Shown here: piece by piece, positions 21,432-32,726 of the stretch
Layout of the letters: every line of letters begins with the position of its first letter
Numbering within the stretch: position 1 is the first letter of the stretch
NCBI RefSeq assembly: GCF_052324685.1
Contig: NW_027506875.1
Coordinates: 1,982,309-2,046,308 of the forward strand
Reading direction: 5' to 3'
Source of the DNA: Brachyhypopomus gauderio
Lineage: Eukaryota > Chordata > Actinopteri > Gymnotiformes > Hypopomidae
DNA length: 64,000 bases
Made by a program: the position numbers and the translations under genes
Notes under the pieces: model-generated
Told to the model about the DNA's origin: nothing
Seen by the model: only the letters and a program-made list of their open reading frames with translations
Database searches by the model: none

Positions 21432-22030
21432 AGCGCGATGGACAAAGTCATGTTTGCCGGGTTCATACACCTTTACAAGGTGGAATTAAAGCACTTGTAC
21501 GTCACTTTCAAGGTCCAGTTCAATATTTCCCAGCACGATAAACATAATTAAGTTAAATATTAATACATATACTCGAAATGATTCGAAATAATTCGCTTTT
21601 TTATCACATTATCACATTATTTAATGGTTGTTTATTTTCAAAACGCCCAATCTTAACGTCTTCACGTTCTCTCATGTTTCGTCCTGGAATTACAAGAGGC
21701 TCGTATTTGTTAACGTATCGTTTCGGACAACACCGCAAAGCCATATTTACGTTTGATGCCTGATGTGTATATATACGGTCTCTGGTCAGGTAAAAATGTT
21801 CTTTCACCGGTTTTGCAGAGGTTTTTTATTCTCCACTGCCACCTATCGCCACCTATCACACCGCTCGCGCAGGGTCGCGCGAGGTGGGCGGAGTCGCGCG
21901 CTACGGTCGCTCGCGAAAGTATAAACCAGGCTTTAGACTAAAAAATTAGTAGTTCGCTCTGGCGCCAACCACATGGCGATCGATCGATCACGATATAATA
22001 ATAATACTTAAATTTAGTCCATTTTACACC

Positions 22031-22879
22031 CAGTGGCGGACTTAGCAATTTGGAGGCTCAAGGCGAATTTAGCTAGGGGGCCCATCAACATTAATATGCG
22101 AGAAATAAGTTCAGGTTCACACTACAAGATTTTAGGCTGGTTTTTCAGTCGCCGACTGTTTTTGTAGATCGCCGACAGAAACTGTGGTCGGACGCAAATC
22201 GGGGATCATTCGGCGCTCGCTCAGTCGTGTAGTGTGAACTGCTGAAAGACGCTCGCCGAGTGGCCGCCAACTCATCGCAGACGACCGGCAGATATCTAGC
22301 ATGTTTAATATCTAGCATGTTTCATATCTAGCCCAGTCGGCGACTGTGAGTCAACAGCAGCGTCTAGCTTCATACAACTTTACTACAACACTGTGTTTAA
22401 GTTATTGTGACAGCACTGGAGAAATAGTGTGATTGACTATATCTATGTTCACTGCAACGGAGAGATGAAATAATTCTGGCAATTTGGGACTATGGGGTGG
22501 TTAAACGGTAAAAAAAATAATAATAACGAAAATGTGGAGTACATGTACGTTGTTTTTATTTTCTTCGTGGTGTTGCTGGTTCTCGCGAGTGTTTCATTTT
22601 CGTGTTCTCGTGTTTTGGACGGCAGCCAGATGAGTCGGCGATTCCCCAGTCGTTTAATTCGTGAGCCCACGTCACCGATCAGTCATGTAGTGTGAAAGCC
22701 ACAACAACTGAAAGACTTGCGATTATAGCACAACCAGTCTTGTAGTGCGAACGGCACAAAAACCTGATGACTGAAAAGTCGTGTAGTGTGAACCTGGCTT
22801 TAGCTAGACAAGGGGGCCCTACATTGGGAGGGGCCCAAGGCAATTGCCTAGCAACGCCTCTATGCAAAGACCGCCTCTG
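22031..22879. mobile_element. non-autonomous hAT (CAGTGGCGG family)
   Basis: Left end CAGTGGCGGAC and right end, complemented, CAGAGGCGGTC. Perfect 8-bp duplication tttacacc at 22023-22030 and 22880-22887. GGGGGCCC blocks near both ends link it to 9557-10272. It is inserted in what looks like a fragment of a CAGGGGTCGG MITE (compare 49083-49140). Confidence 0.9.
22107..22797. mobile_element. TIR element nested in 22031-22879
   Basis: Inverted ends AGGTTCACACTACA (22110 side) and TGTAGTGTGAACCT (22795 side), with internal repeats of GTCGCCGACTG and AGTCGTGTAGTGTGAA. I could not resolve a target duplication. The superfamily is open. Confidence 0.65.
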
Positions 22880-23234
22880 TTTACACCCCCCCCTCCCGCA
22901 ACCCTGTATCTGAGCTGTATAAAAAATGCCGAAACAGAGTTTCCTGAAGTGGAACAATGGGAAAAAATCGCGATTTTAAATCGCAATCGCAATTTATAGA
23001 TAAAAAATTGCAATTAGATTATTTTCCAAAATCGTTCAGCCCTAGGGTGTTCCCAGTACACACTGGTTAGTACAAGCGTATGAAGCTGTGTTCAGTGTGG
23101 CTATGTGGAGACTTGTCCACTGCTGAACGTGCCTACAGTGTGAACATGAGCTTCACAACTGGAGTGGGGAAATGTGGAAGAGCCTGGCCACGCACGCACG
23201 ATGTGGAGAAGGCAGACGGACAGAGGCAGGACTG

Positions 23235-24335
23235 TAGTGATGTGTCGTTCGCGAACGATCCAGCTCTAAGAGCCGGCTCTTTGAAGTGAACGATTGGAAC
23301 CGGCTCCACAATGGGAGCCGTTTTAGGATCCTATTTGGGAGCCGCTTTTTCCTTCAGTATTGCGCTTGTGCTCTGCAAGTGCCACAGTTTTTTTCCAACA
23401 TCGTTTTTATTTGTCCTTTGGTGCCTCGCTGTCTCTCCCTCTCCCTCCTCTGCTTCTGCCTAAGCTAAGTTTATACTACTTGGGGCATCGCGACCAGCGC
23501 GAGGGTCCGTGCGCCGAAAATCGCGGTGGCTCCGCCCCTGCGTGAGGACCCGAGGTCTCTCCAGCGCAATGAACAAAGCTATGTATGCCGGGTTCATACA
23601 CCTTTGCAAGGTGGAATTCAAGCACTTTTCAATATTTCCCAGCACCTTAAACTTAAATATTTATACATATACTCGAAATTATTCGAAATAATTCGCTTTT
23701 TTATCACATCGATTCAGTCAGACAGCTATTTGTTGTGAAACAAAATACAGTTACATTTTCAAGTAGGCCTACTTTAGCCTACTTTAGCACTTTTCAAACC
23801 TGGAACACAAAGCAACATTAAAATTCGTCAGGTAAATGTTCCTTCCCCTGTTTTGAGGGGTGTTTCTTTATACTACCACATATCGTTTCGGACAACACTG
23901 CAAAGAATATCTCCACTGCCCGCATGTCAAGCGTGTGCTCCACACATCTGACCAATCCCACGCAGCTTTCAGTTAATAATGTGGTGGGAAAACACTGAAA
24001 AAAAAAGTTATCTCCACTTTTTTTGTGGAAACGGCAGGCAATTGGCCAAGCTGTATTGCGTTCTATTTTGGTGCTATTTTGTGATAATTTAATAATTGGT
24101 TATAATAAAAGTTTCATTTATAAAGCATTGTTATGCAGCATTTTTACTCATCACAATTGCTTAACAATGTCAGTAATGAAACCAAATGTTATAAAATTAG
24201 GTTTAAGCTATTAATTAATGAATAATGTAAAAATATATATGGGGAGCTGTTTGGGAGCCGAAAAGAGCCGGCTCTCCACAGTAAGAAGAGCCATTAGAGC
24301 CGCATCTCAAAATAGAGCCGAAAATCCCATCACTA
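23235..24335. mobile_element. non-autonomous hAT (TAGTGATG family)
   Basis: Ends TAGTGATGTG and, complemented, TAGTGATGGG, with the perfect 8-bp duplication caggactg (23227-23234 and 24336-24343). The outer parts are rich in GAGCCGGCTCT-type sequence on both sides (23272-23345 and 24255-24325). An AGCCTGG-family element occupies the middle. No transposase is seen. Confidence 0.92.
23462..23905. mobile_element. AGCCTGG-family element, copy E
   Basis: Begins AAGCTAAGTTTATACTACTT and contains GTGGCTCCGCCC, CGGGTTCATACACC, CAAGGTGGAATT and TATCGTTTCGGACAACACTG in the same order as copies A and D. It is shorter and diverged; the ends are not sharply defined. Confidence 0.6.
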
Positions 24336-24794
24336 CAGGACTGAAGCAGGTCTGAGGCGGGACATACTGCTAACATCCTGGTGCCACATACCACAGGAGC
24401 CCTTCAGAAGTCGTGTGGAGTTCACGACGCTCATGCTATAAAGTTTACTTTGATAAGTCAACAACCGGCCAAGGAATCAGTCAATCAATAAATACATGTT
24501 TTAAGCGTGTCCTGTCTGTAGACCGTACATGGCCTGAGCAGTGCTGGTGAAACGCGCGTCACCGATGATACACCACGGGGCTCCTGACGGCTCGTGCGCT
24601 GGGTTCAGTGGGTGGGACCAGCACGCGCCTTTGGAACTTAACGATTTTAACCGGACGACAAAAAAACCCACAAAGTAAAAGACATCAGTGAACATCGACA
24701 CGTGTAGAATGATCCAGTTTAACCAATCTGCAATCGGCTATGTGAACTGAAGACGAATCGCTGAGCAAAGAAAGCGCGATTCACTTTGGCAGCG

Positions 24795-25139
24795 AGTGTT
24801 TGGAGTGGAGCAGAGTTTAGATGTTTGTGTGGAGCAGAGTTTAAATGTTTGTGTGGAGCAGAGTTTAGATGTTTGTGTGGAGCAGAGTCTAGATGTTTGT
24901 GTGGAGCAGAGTTTAAATGTTTGTGTGGAGCAGAGTCTAGATGTTTGTGTGGAGCAGAGTTTAAATGTTTGTGTGGAGCAGAGTTTAAATGTTTGTGTGG
25001 AGCAGAGTTTAAATGTTTGTGTGGAGCAGAGTTTAAATGTTTGTGTGGAGCAGAGTCTAGATGTTTGTGTGGAGCAGAGTCTAGATGTTTGTGTGGAGCA
25101 GAGTTTAGATGTTTGTGTGGAGCAGAGTCTAGATGTTTG
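24795..25139. repeat. 24-bp minisatellite upstream of arsi
   Basis: About 14 tandem copies of GTTTGTGTGGAGCAGAGTTT plus AGAT or AAAT. Two unit variants (TTTAAA and TCTAGA) alternate in blocks. The array ends 124 bases before the arsi start codon, so it may lie in the promoter or 5' UTR. The open frames in it are artefacts of a period divisible by three. Confidence 0.95.
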
Positions 25140-25263
25140 GACCTCGCCTGGAATGTTTGAATACGCGTCGATGAAAACCAGAAGGTGCAGTTACGCCTTT
25201 CTATATACACATATGACATCGTTAATATAAAAGAATCTCTAAAATCTCTGCAAAGTTTTGACG

Positions 25264-27898
25264 ATGTATGTTTCAACCGCGCTGTTAGTGGTCTGCCTGC
25301 TACGTTTTGGTTACACATCTTGGGACTGGGCGAGACACAACCGAGTGGAAAGTGAAGCGCTTCAGTTCAGAGGCGCGCCAGCATTTAAGCCCCGGCAGCC
25401 TCCGCATATCATCTTCATCCTGACGGACGACCAGGGCTTCAACGACATCGGTTACCACAACACGGACATCCGCACCCCGACACTCGACAAACTCGCAGCG
25501 GAAGGTGTGCGACTGGAGAATTATTATGTCCAGCCACTATGTACGCCGTCACGCAGCCAGCTCATTACGGGCAGGTACGCACATGCTTTACTTCTTTACC
25601 TTTGTATTCTGCAGTATAATAATATCAGTATTTCTTTATATATATGTGGAGACACAGAACAGTGTTGGAGTTCTGATAGAAATCTCACTGTGTCTCATCG
25701 AAAGCTCGTAGGACTGTTACATATACAAGATGAGCCCATGCCGAACTACTGTTATGCCTTGAAAAGTATAAAAAGTGAAACGACTGTAATGTAACGCAAA
25801 GACGCACACGGGCTTGTGTATATTTCTTATTTTTTTGTTTGGTAATATTAATTTACTAAGTTTTTACTTAGTACATTTACTAAGTATATGGAGTGTTAAT
25901 TGTTTCATTTATATATTGATATACTGAACCTTTCTTAAATTCCTCATGATGTATCATCACGGACGTAGTTTTGGGGGGGGACGGGGGGGACATGTCCCCC
26001 CCACTTTTTCAAAAGCCGGTTTTGGTCCCCCCCAGTTTTTACAGTTAAAACCAAATATTTAAGTAGCGACGAAGTCATGTCCCCCCCACTTTTTAACGGT
26101 TAAAAAACCAATATCCAAATAGCGACAAATCTAGCACTAGGATCATGCAGCACCACCCCCCCCCCCCCCCGCTCAACAGTTCGCCACCCCAGGTTGTGTC
26201 CCCCCCACTTATGAAATCAAAACTACGTCCATGTGTATCATGACTGTAATCCTAAAACTGCAGATGTCATGTTCTGTAGTGAGATGTTTCACAAAACATC
26301 CTCTCTCTCTCTCTCTCTCTCTCCAGTTATGTATACTGATATTGAGAACCAATCAGTAAATCCATTTGTCAAAGGAAAACAATCAGAATAAAGCTGGCGG
26401 AGCAGCTGTTTGCAGAGTGGAGCGAGGGATGTGATGTTTGTGCGAGTGTCTCAATGTTCAAGCGTTTGTTTGTTTGTTTGTTTGTTTGTGCAGGTATCAG
26501 ATTCATACCGGCCTCCAGCACTCTATCATCAGGCCTCGCCAGCCCAGCTGTTTGCCCCGGGGGCTGGTGACTCTGCCCCAGCGGCTGCAGGAGGCAGGTT
26601 ACTCCACCCACATGGTGGGCAAGTGGCACCTGGGCTTCTACCAGAGGCACTGCCTGCCCACACGCCGGGGCTTCCACACCTACTTTGGGTCCCTGACGGG
26701 CAGCGTGGACTACTACACCTACGGCTCCTGCGACGGCAAGTCTCTCTGCGGCTACGACCTCCACGACGGGGAGTCGGTGGCGTGGGGTAGGGGAGGCAAG
26801 TACTCCACCCACCTCTACACCCAGAGGGTGCGCAACATCCTGGCAGCGCACCAGCCCGCCCAGCAGCCCCTCTTCATCTTCGTGTCGCTGCAGGCGGTCC
26901 ACACTCCCCTGAAGCCCCCGAAGTCCTACATCTACCCGTACCACACCATGCCCAACGTGCTGCGTCGGAAGTATGCCGCCATGGTCTCCATCGTGGACGA
27001 GGCGGTGCACAACATCACCTACGCCCTCCGCAGGTACGGCTACTACCGCAACAGCGTCATCGTCTTCTCCACGGACAACGGCGCTCAGCCCTTCACCGGG
27101 GGCAGCAACTGGCCGCTTCGGGGGCGCAAGGGTACGTACTGGGAGGGCGGAGTCAGGGGCGTGGCCTTCGTACACAGCCCCTTGCTGCGACACAAGCGGA
27201 GGGTCAGCAGGGCTCTCCTGCACATCACGGACTGGTACCCCACGCTGGTGCGCCTGGCTGGTGGGAACGTGTCCCGGGACCAGGGTCTGGACGGGTACGA
27301 CGTCTGGCCCGTGCTCAGCGAGGGTCGGGCGTCTCCCAGACTGGAGATCTTGCACAACATCGACCCACTCCACCGGCGAGGCCTGGGGTCCTGGCAGGCC
27401 GGTCGGGGCTTGTGGGATACGGCCGTGCAGGCAGCCATCCGCGTGGGCGACTGGAAGCTCCTGACTGGTGACCCTGGACATGGGGACTGGATCCCGCCGC
27501 AGGTCCTCACCAACTTCCCAGGAACCTGGTGGAACCTGGAGCGAGGGACGGGAGAAGGGACCAAGTCGGTTTGGCTGTACAACATCACGGCGGACCCGTG
27601 CGAGCGGACGGATCTGGCTACGAAGAGGCCCGAGGTGGTGGCGGAGCTGCTGGCACGGCTGATGCACTACAACCGCACGGCCGTCCCCGTGCACTACCCG
27701 CCCGATGACCCTCGTGCCAACCCAGACGTGAACGGCGGGGCGTGGGTCCCGTGGGCGGAGGACGAGGAGCAGCAGAGCCGCTGGACGGGCGTCTACTATA
27801 AACGGGGGAGAAACCGCAAAAGAAAAAAGTGCAGATTCTGCAGAATGAAAACATTCTTTAAGAAGCTCAATTCAAACATCATGTCAAGCAGAATATAA
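25264..27898 (+). CDS. arsi: arylsulfatase I
   Basis: A secreted or ER-lumenal sulfatase of the arylsulfatase B-like group. Exons are 25264-25574 and 26494-27898 (571 residues; human ARSI 569, also two exons). The N-terminus [20 protein letters not shown] is a likely signal peptide. Asp55-Asp56 in [10 protein letters not shown] are calcium ligands. Cys93 in [12 protein letters not shown] is the residue converted to formylglycine. [14 protein letters not shown] is the second sulfatase signature. The C-terminus, basic and Cys-containing (RKRKKCRFC, then [12 protein letters not shown]), is characteristic of ARSI over ARSJ. The second exon is strikingly GC-rich. The physiological substrate of ARSI is not established. 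It is followed on the same strand by camk2a, as in human. Confidence 0.96.
25958..26233. mobile_element. hAT MITE in arsi intron 1
   Basis: Ends CACGGACGTAGTTTTG and, complemented, CATGGACGTAGTTTTG. 8-bp duplication tgtatcat at 25950-25957 and 26234-26241. Rich in C/G homopolymer runs (GTCCCCCCCACTTTTT repeated). A C tract at 26155-26170 could cause sequencing error. Confidence 0.88.
26461..26489 (+). repeat. (TTTG)n at the arsi exon 2 acceptor
   Basis: A GTTT repeat stands immediately before GCAG of the intron 1 acceptor, serving as its pyrimidine tract. Confidence 0.75.
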
Positions 27899-28156
27899 GA
27901 CACTGTTAATCGCTTCCATCACACACGTATGATCTTTTATCTGAGCCTTTACCTCATTGCAGGAGTAGAGGAGGTGTGATTTTAAAACTTTGTCTTTGTG
28001 GCTGTACACCAGGTGTAAAGTCCAGGAATGCTTTAGTAAATGTTTTGCTTATGAAGTCTGAGTTGTTACCTGACCTGCTCAGAGAGTGTTATATATGACC
28101 AGAGACGGAGCTCAACAGGGAGTTCTTTGATGCATGACTTGTGAATTTAGAGCCAG

Positions 28157-28315
28157 TGTGTTAGTATGACATGACTGTGTGACAGTGTGATGGTGTAACT
28201 GTGTGACAGTGTGATGGTGTAACTGTGTGACTGTGTGACTGTGATGGTGTGACTGTGATGGTGTGACAGTGCAACTGTTACTGTGTCAGTGATGTCACAG
28301 TGTGACAATATGACT
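28157..28315. repeat. degenerate GTGTGACTGTGATG repeat
   Basis: Loose tandem of GTGTGACAGTGTGATGGTGT in the arsi 3' flank. No arsi polyadenylation signal was recognised between 27899 and 28415. Confidence 0.75.
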
Positions 28316-28415
28316 GTGAATGCCTTTGCCCTTTACTTTCACACTCCAGCTTGATGGACAAAGTATTTACAGTTGCACCTTTCACCTCAAATTTTGTTTA
28401 TTGGTGTGACGTCAC

Positions 28416-28561
28416 TTTTGCCGGAGTGGCTAATCGGGAGGATTCCCGATGGGCCGGCTCATGTCAATTTCTAGTTTGGGCCGATTGGGAGGCGAAAATA
28501 ATTTTGGGCCGGATTTGGGCATGAAACTCCCGGACTGAAAAAGTGGCCCACTCCGGCCCTG
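28416..28561. mobile_element. 146-bp hAT MITE (GCCGGAGTGG family)
   Basis: Ends share GCCGGAGTGG in inverted orientation; the outermost four bases differ (TTTT against CAGG). Flanked by the perfect 8-bp palindromic sequence gacgtcac (28408-28415 and 28562-28569). Confidence 0.78.
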
Positions 28562-28569
28562 GACGTCAC

Positions 28570-29664
28570 CATCAAAGACCCGGCGTTTCTACAAGACCAC
28601 ATGCTTCCAGTATTTCACAGTCACAGCTGTATGAGCACCAGAGACACCAGGTTCCTCCAGGTTCCTCTGCGTTTAGGTTGAGCACACAGAGGTTCCTCCT
28701 ACTTCTCAGTGAGGTGTGACTGGATGGCAACATACAGCACGAGTGGTTAATTCTCCACATCTGGACAACTCTGAATGTCACACAGGCAGGACAAGACCGG
28801 AAACTAGACAACAGCATGTCAGCAGTCTTCACTGAAGCACAAAGCAAATGTGACCATGTCCCCCAGCCTGTACAAATTCAGTAGCACCACACAGTTCAGT
28901 AGTGCAGTCACTGGCTCACAGTGGTACGTTTATACCTCTTGATTACTTTTGTACGATTAAATTAAATTGTAAGGGAAAACCTGCATTATGAGTTGGTTTA
29001 ATTTTCTTTTAAATAGAAGTCCTATTAATCTGTCCAAGGACTGATCTGTCCCTCCCTGAGGTCACAGGTGTATGCTGTTAGTGTGTGTGTTTAAGCACAG
29101 GTCACTTCACTTATACTGACCAGTGGTCAGTGTTCTCACGACGTGTCTCTGTGCTGGTGTGCAGAACAAGCCCAGTGTGGTGCTGCCATAGTGTGACACG
29201 ACTGAACTTAGAGTCCCATGAAGAAATGACAACGCAGAATGTTGACATGAAGATGATTGTTTATGGATGCATTGCTGATGTTTATTTACAAGCAATAATC
29301 ATCTGTGAAACAGGACAGAAGCAGGACAGAAACAGGACAGAAACAGGACTCCAGACATGCCCTCAGCACCCTCAGCAAATTATAGCATGTCTGATAAAAT
29401 CTCCTTTACGACCCTCAAAAGGTTTATTCTGTTTTTCCATCTGTCCTGTTTAGAGATCTTTTTCATTGTCATGTTCATCAATGTTGGTCAGTTCTGACTA
29501 TGAAGCACATATGATGGTTGTGTTATGCTGTTCTACTTCTTTATTTGTGGCCAACACATGAAGCACATCCTTTGGACAGTCTGCAGGTTGAGTCACAGCC
29601 TGAGTTAGTAATGCTCTGTCTCCTTCACAGAGACCCTTGCCTCCTTGTTCCCTTGCTGTTCAGT
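28570..29664. other. unassigned intergenic DNA
   Basis: No gene, tandem array or transposon end recognised here apart from a GAACAGGACAGAAACAGGAC patch at 29311-29350. Confidence 0.4.
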
Positions 29665-29998
29665 CTAAGTGTGTCTAGGGGTTCTGCAAATGCAAATCCT
29701 CGTTTTGGTGCATGATCTCTGGCCAGAAGTCAAGTACTGGTCCTCAAACTGACAGAGAGGTTTGGCTTTACCTGGTGGTGGCAACTGGTAGAAGTGCTGA
29801 AACAGACGCGGAACAGACGTGAAACAGGTGAAACAGACGTGAAACAGACATGCCTCCACAAGGGACTTTGCTGCCTTTGGTATCTTGCATTTTCCACTTA
29901 ATATAAGCAAAGAGTGGCTTTGACACCATGGACACCTCATCAATAATAATTATTTCAGCATTCGACAGTGTTGACATCACCATCATTTTGTCCCTGGT
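29665..29998 (-). pseudogene. broken PIF1/Helitron-type helicase fragment
   Basis: Minus strand, first frame: [20 protein letters not shown], a Walker B-like DEAD/E motif (about 29975-29915), then [10 protein letters not shown] short tandem GAAACAGACGT repeat (29797-29850) interrupts it. A second frame gives [14 protein letters not shown] (about 29790-29750), helicase motif III, then CQFEDQYLTSGQRS. This motif order belongs to PIF1-like helicases and the Helitron Rep/Hel protein. No Walker A or Rep domain is seen, so it is a dead fragment whose source cannot be fixed. Confidence 0.7.
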
Positions 29999-30009
29999 AT
30001 GGGGGGGTT

Positions 30010-30042
30010 TAAGTCTTCTTAGATTAGATTAGATTAGATTAG
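30010..30042. repeat. (TTAGA)n short repeat
   Basis: Five copies of AGATT in a row upstream of the helicase remnant. Confidence 0.8.
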
Positions 30043-30162
30043 AGTTTTGTGTGAAATGTTGAAGGCTGCTGTGCCAGTAAATGCTGAGAATAAAATGGTT
30101 GGCATGGAAACGTCCCTCTCCTCTGAAATCCTGAGATGTTTGTGTGTATTTTTGTTGCCTCC

Positions 30163-30412
30163 AAGTAGATCCATTTAATGAGGTGTGAGGCGTGACTCCT
30201 CCTTTAATGAGGTGTGAGGCGTGACTCCTCCTTTAATGAGGTGTGAGGCGTGTGAGGCGTGACTCCTCCTTTAATGAGGTGTGAGGCGTGACTCCTCCTT
30301 TAATGAGGTGTGAGGCGTGTGAGGTGTGACTCCTCCTTTAATGAGGTGTGAGGCGTGACTCCTCCTTTAATGAGGTGTGAGGCGTGACTCCTCCTTTAAT
30401 GAGGTGTGATTT
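30163..30412. repeat. 29-bp minisatellite
   Basis: About eight copies of TTTAATGAGGTGTGAGGCGT plus GACTCCTCC. Two copies have an additional GTGAGGCGT insertion. Confidence 0.95.
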
Positions 30413-31829
30413 ACCTGCGCCAGCCCCACCAGTCACAGACAGAAAGAGTTGTTCAGGATTTTGTCCCCACTTGTCTTACACACCAGTTACTCACTGTATA
30501 GAAAATGAATGCCTGAGTTTGATTCAGATTCAGGTACACCTGTCTCAGCACTACAGGGCCTTCAAACTGCTGATGTGCTACATTCCTTTTTGGGACTTTT
30601 GCTGTATTCAGGAACATCATCTTCACTCGGTTCCTCTGGGGTTCTTCCCTCACGCTCTGAAATGCACTCCAGCCGAATTCCAGTTCCAGCAGGAATCTTT
30701 CCAGATCCACAAGCGCAGAAAGCAGAAAGATTGGTATGACGCCATCAGCATCAAACTTTATAATGGTAGGCTATGTGTAATTATATCTCTGGAGAGCAGT
30801 CAGTATGCACGTTATGTGTGTTCTGAGACAACGTGGTTTGACAGGTGTCGTGTAAACGTGTGAACAATGCCAGGCTGGTGGCACAAAGCCGATGACTTCC
30901 AGTGGTGGTTGATGCTACGGCTTTTAATTCAATGTTGACTGTCACCAGATTCTTGTATATTTTCACTATTGGTTACAGGTTAAGCAAAATAGCTCATAAT
31001 TAGGCTACAAATCGAAACCAATACAAGGTTACTTTTATCGTGTCCAAGCTAATAGTTTACAGCTAACTAGCATAACAAACGAAAGTTATAAACTATCTTC
31101 ATTTGCACAAATCCTATAAATTCCAAGCCCCTCACACGCAGTGGTTTAAATACACAAGTGGCGTGGATAACATGGACATTCACAGATTAGCAATCTGCAA
31201 TAAATCCTTCTAATTTACAGTGCTGTTGTTAACTGTCTACCACTGTTTCCTAAACCTCCTATAATGTAAATTTGATGTTATCGCCCAACAGTGTTCTGCA
31301 CTAGTCCTTCAGAGCTGGCTAGCTGCTGTTGGCTAGTATCTTTCACACAACATCATTTACAAACAAAAATTTTGAACTATCTTCATTTCAACAAATGCAA
31401 CAAACGATCATTCGGGGCTCGCGATGATTTAAGTGAGTGGCCGATATGCACAGTCACCCAAAAGTGTCTTTAGATGCCCGTCAGCAAAGGCAGGTGGCAT
31501 TTCTGGACAGCAGATGCCGTAGTCAAGTAGCACTGGCCACACTAACTGCCCCGATTATGTAGCATTTCTGGGTGGCACAGAGGTCACTTCATGCTGCCAC
31601 AGGCCAAACAGGAACCATTAGAGGAAACTGGGCAAAAATACACCCCTCCCAATTACCTCAGAGATGTTTTGTGATTGGACACATATGAGTTCAATCAGCT
31701 CTACGTTTGTTTACTTTTCCTAAGTAACCCAAATGTTTTCCCAACTCAAATTTTTCAACCTGAACCTGCATCCAGTGAGCAGGGCGGGTGTCTGCTGTCA
31801 CGGTGGCCGCAGCAGATGGAGGCATGAAT
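30413..31829. other. unassigned intergenic DNA
   Basis: Apparently single-copy. An open frame at 30384-30863 begins in the minisatellite, has no recognisable domain and no splice context, and I do not consider it a gene. Confidence 0.4.
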
Positions 31830-31835
31830 CCAGGC

Positions 31836-32515
31836 TGAAGTAGTGACACACTCAGTCTGATCTTCAGTAGTGACACTCTCAGTCTGATCTTTAGTAGTGA
31901 CACTCTCAGTCTGATCTTCAGTAGTGACACTCAGTCTGATCTTTAGTAGTGACACTCTCAGTCTGATCTTCAGTAGTGACACTCTCAGTCTGATCTTCAG
32001 TAGTGACACTCTCAGTCTGATCTTCAGTAGTGACACTCTCAGTCTGATCCTCAGTAGTGATACTCTCAGTCTGATCTTCAGTAGTGACACTCTCAGTCTG
32101 ATCTTCAGTAGTGACACTCAGTCTGATCTTTAGTAGTGACACTCTCAGTCTGATCTTTAGTAGTGACACTCTCAGTCTGATCTTCAGTAGTGACACTCTC
32201 AGTCTGATCTTCAGTAGTGACACTCTCAGTCTGATCTTTAGTAGTGACGCTCTCAGTCTGATCTTCAGTAGTGATGCTCTCAGTCTGATCTTCAGTATTG
32301 ACACACTCAGTCTGATCTTCAGTAGTGACACTCTCAGTCTGACTTTCAGTAGTGACACACTCAGTCTGATCTTCAATAGTGACACTCTCAATCTGATCCT
32401 CAGTAGTGACACTCTCAGTCTGATCTTCAGTAGTGACACTCTCAATCTGATCCTCAGTAGTGACACTCTCAGTCTGATCTCCAGTAGTGACACTCTCAAT
32501 CTGATCCTCTCTTTC
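31836..32515. repeat. 27-bp minisatellite I
   Basis: About 25 copies of CAGTCTGATCTTCAGTAGTG plus ACACTCT, with C/T variants (TTCAG, TTTAG, CTCAG) and a few units missing three bases. The 27-base period keeps several frames open; none is a gene. Confidence 0.96.
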
Positions 32516-32726
32516 CTTCTGTGTTTGTGTTTTGTGGGCGGGACGTGTTGGAGCAGGGCATTTTAGGATTGTTGGTCTGACAGGAGCTGCAGTGAAGTGA
32601 CTCATGGTGTCAGAGTGGAGACGTCTCTCCTTCACTCTGGCCTCAGCGGAGACAGTGTGGGCTGCACCAGCACCAGGACACCAGCTGGACACTCTATACA
32701 CCTGTAGAAATGCACCAGCATTCACA

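Larger units (their letters stand above)
18812..21935. mobile_element. AGCCTGG-family element, copy D, carrying two insertions
   Basis: Left end GCCTGGTTTTATACTTGACG at 18813 and right end AAAGTATAAACCAGGCTTTA ending 21935 are inverted repeats of each other. The right flank TTA matches the TTA before copy A, consistent with a PIF/Harbinger 3-bp target. A hAT (18843-20081) and a foldback element (20219-21431) interrupt it; without these the element is about 660 bases. No transposase is encoded. Confidence 0.7.
17327..23044 (+). mobile_element. large hAT element, host to several nested transposons
   Basis: Terminal inverted repeats TAGGGCTGAACGATT are perfect over 15 bases. The exact 8-bp duplication gggtgttc flanks the element (17319-17326 and 23045-23052). 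Its own sequence is mostly the AT-rich ends (17327-18170 and about 22888-23044) with a decayed BED-finger transposase start at 17524. The remainder is later insertions: two AGCCTGG-family elements, a composite hAT, a foldback element and a CAGTGGCG hAT. Confidence 0.92.

Noticed and set aside
24786..25230. Cys-rich repeat proteins (CVEQSLDV and CGAEFKCL types) upstream of arsi
   Set aside because: Frames of the 24-bp minisatellite only.
26369..27694. 441-codon frame antisense to arsi exon 2
   Set aside because: Mirror of a GC-rich coding exon; no similarity to a known protein.
30384..30863. 159-codon plus-strand frame
   Set aside because: Starts inside a minisatellite and has no recognisable domain or splice context.
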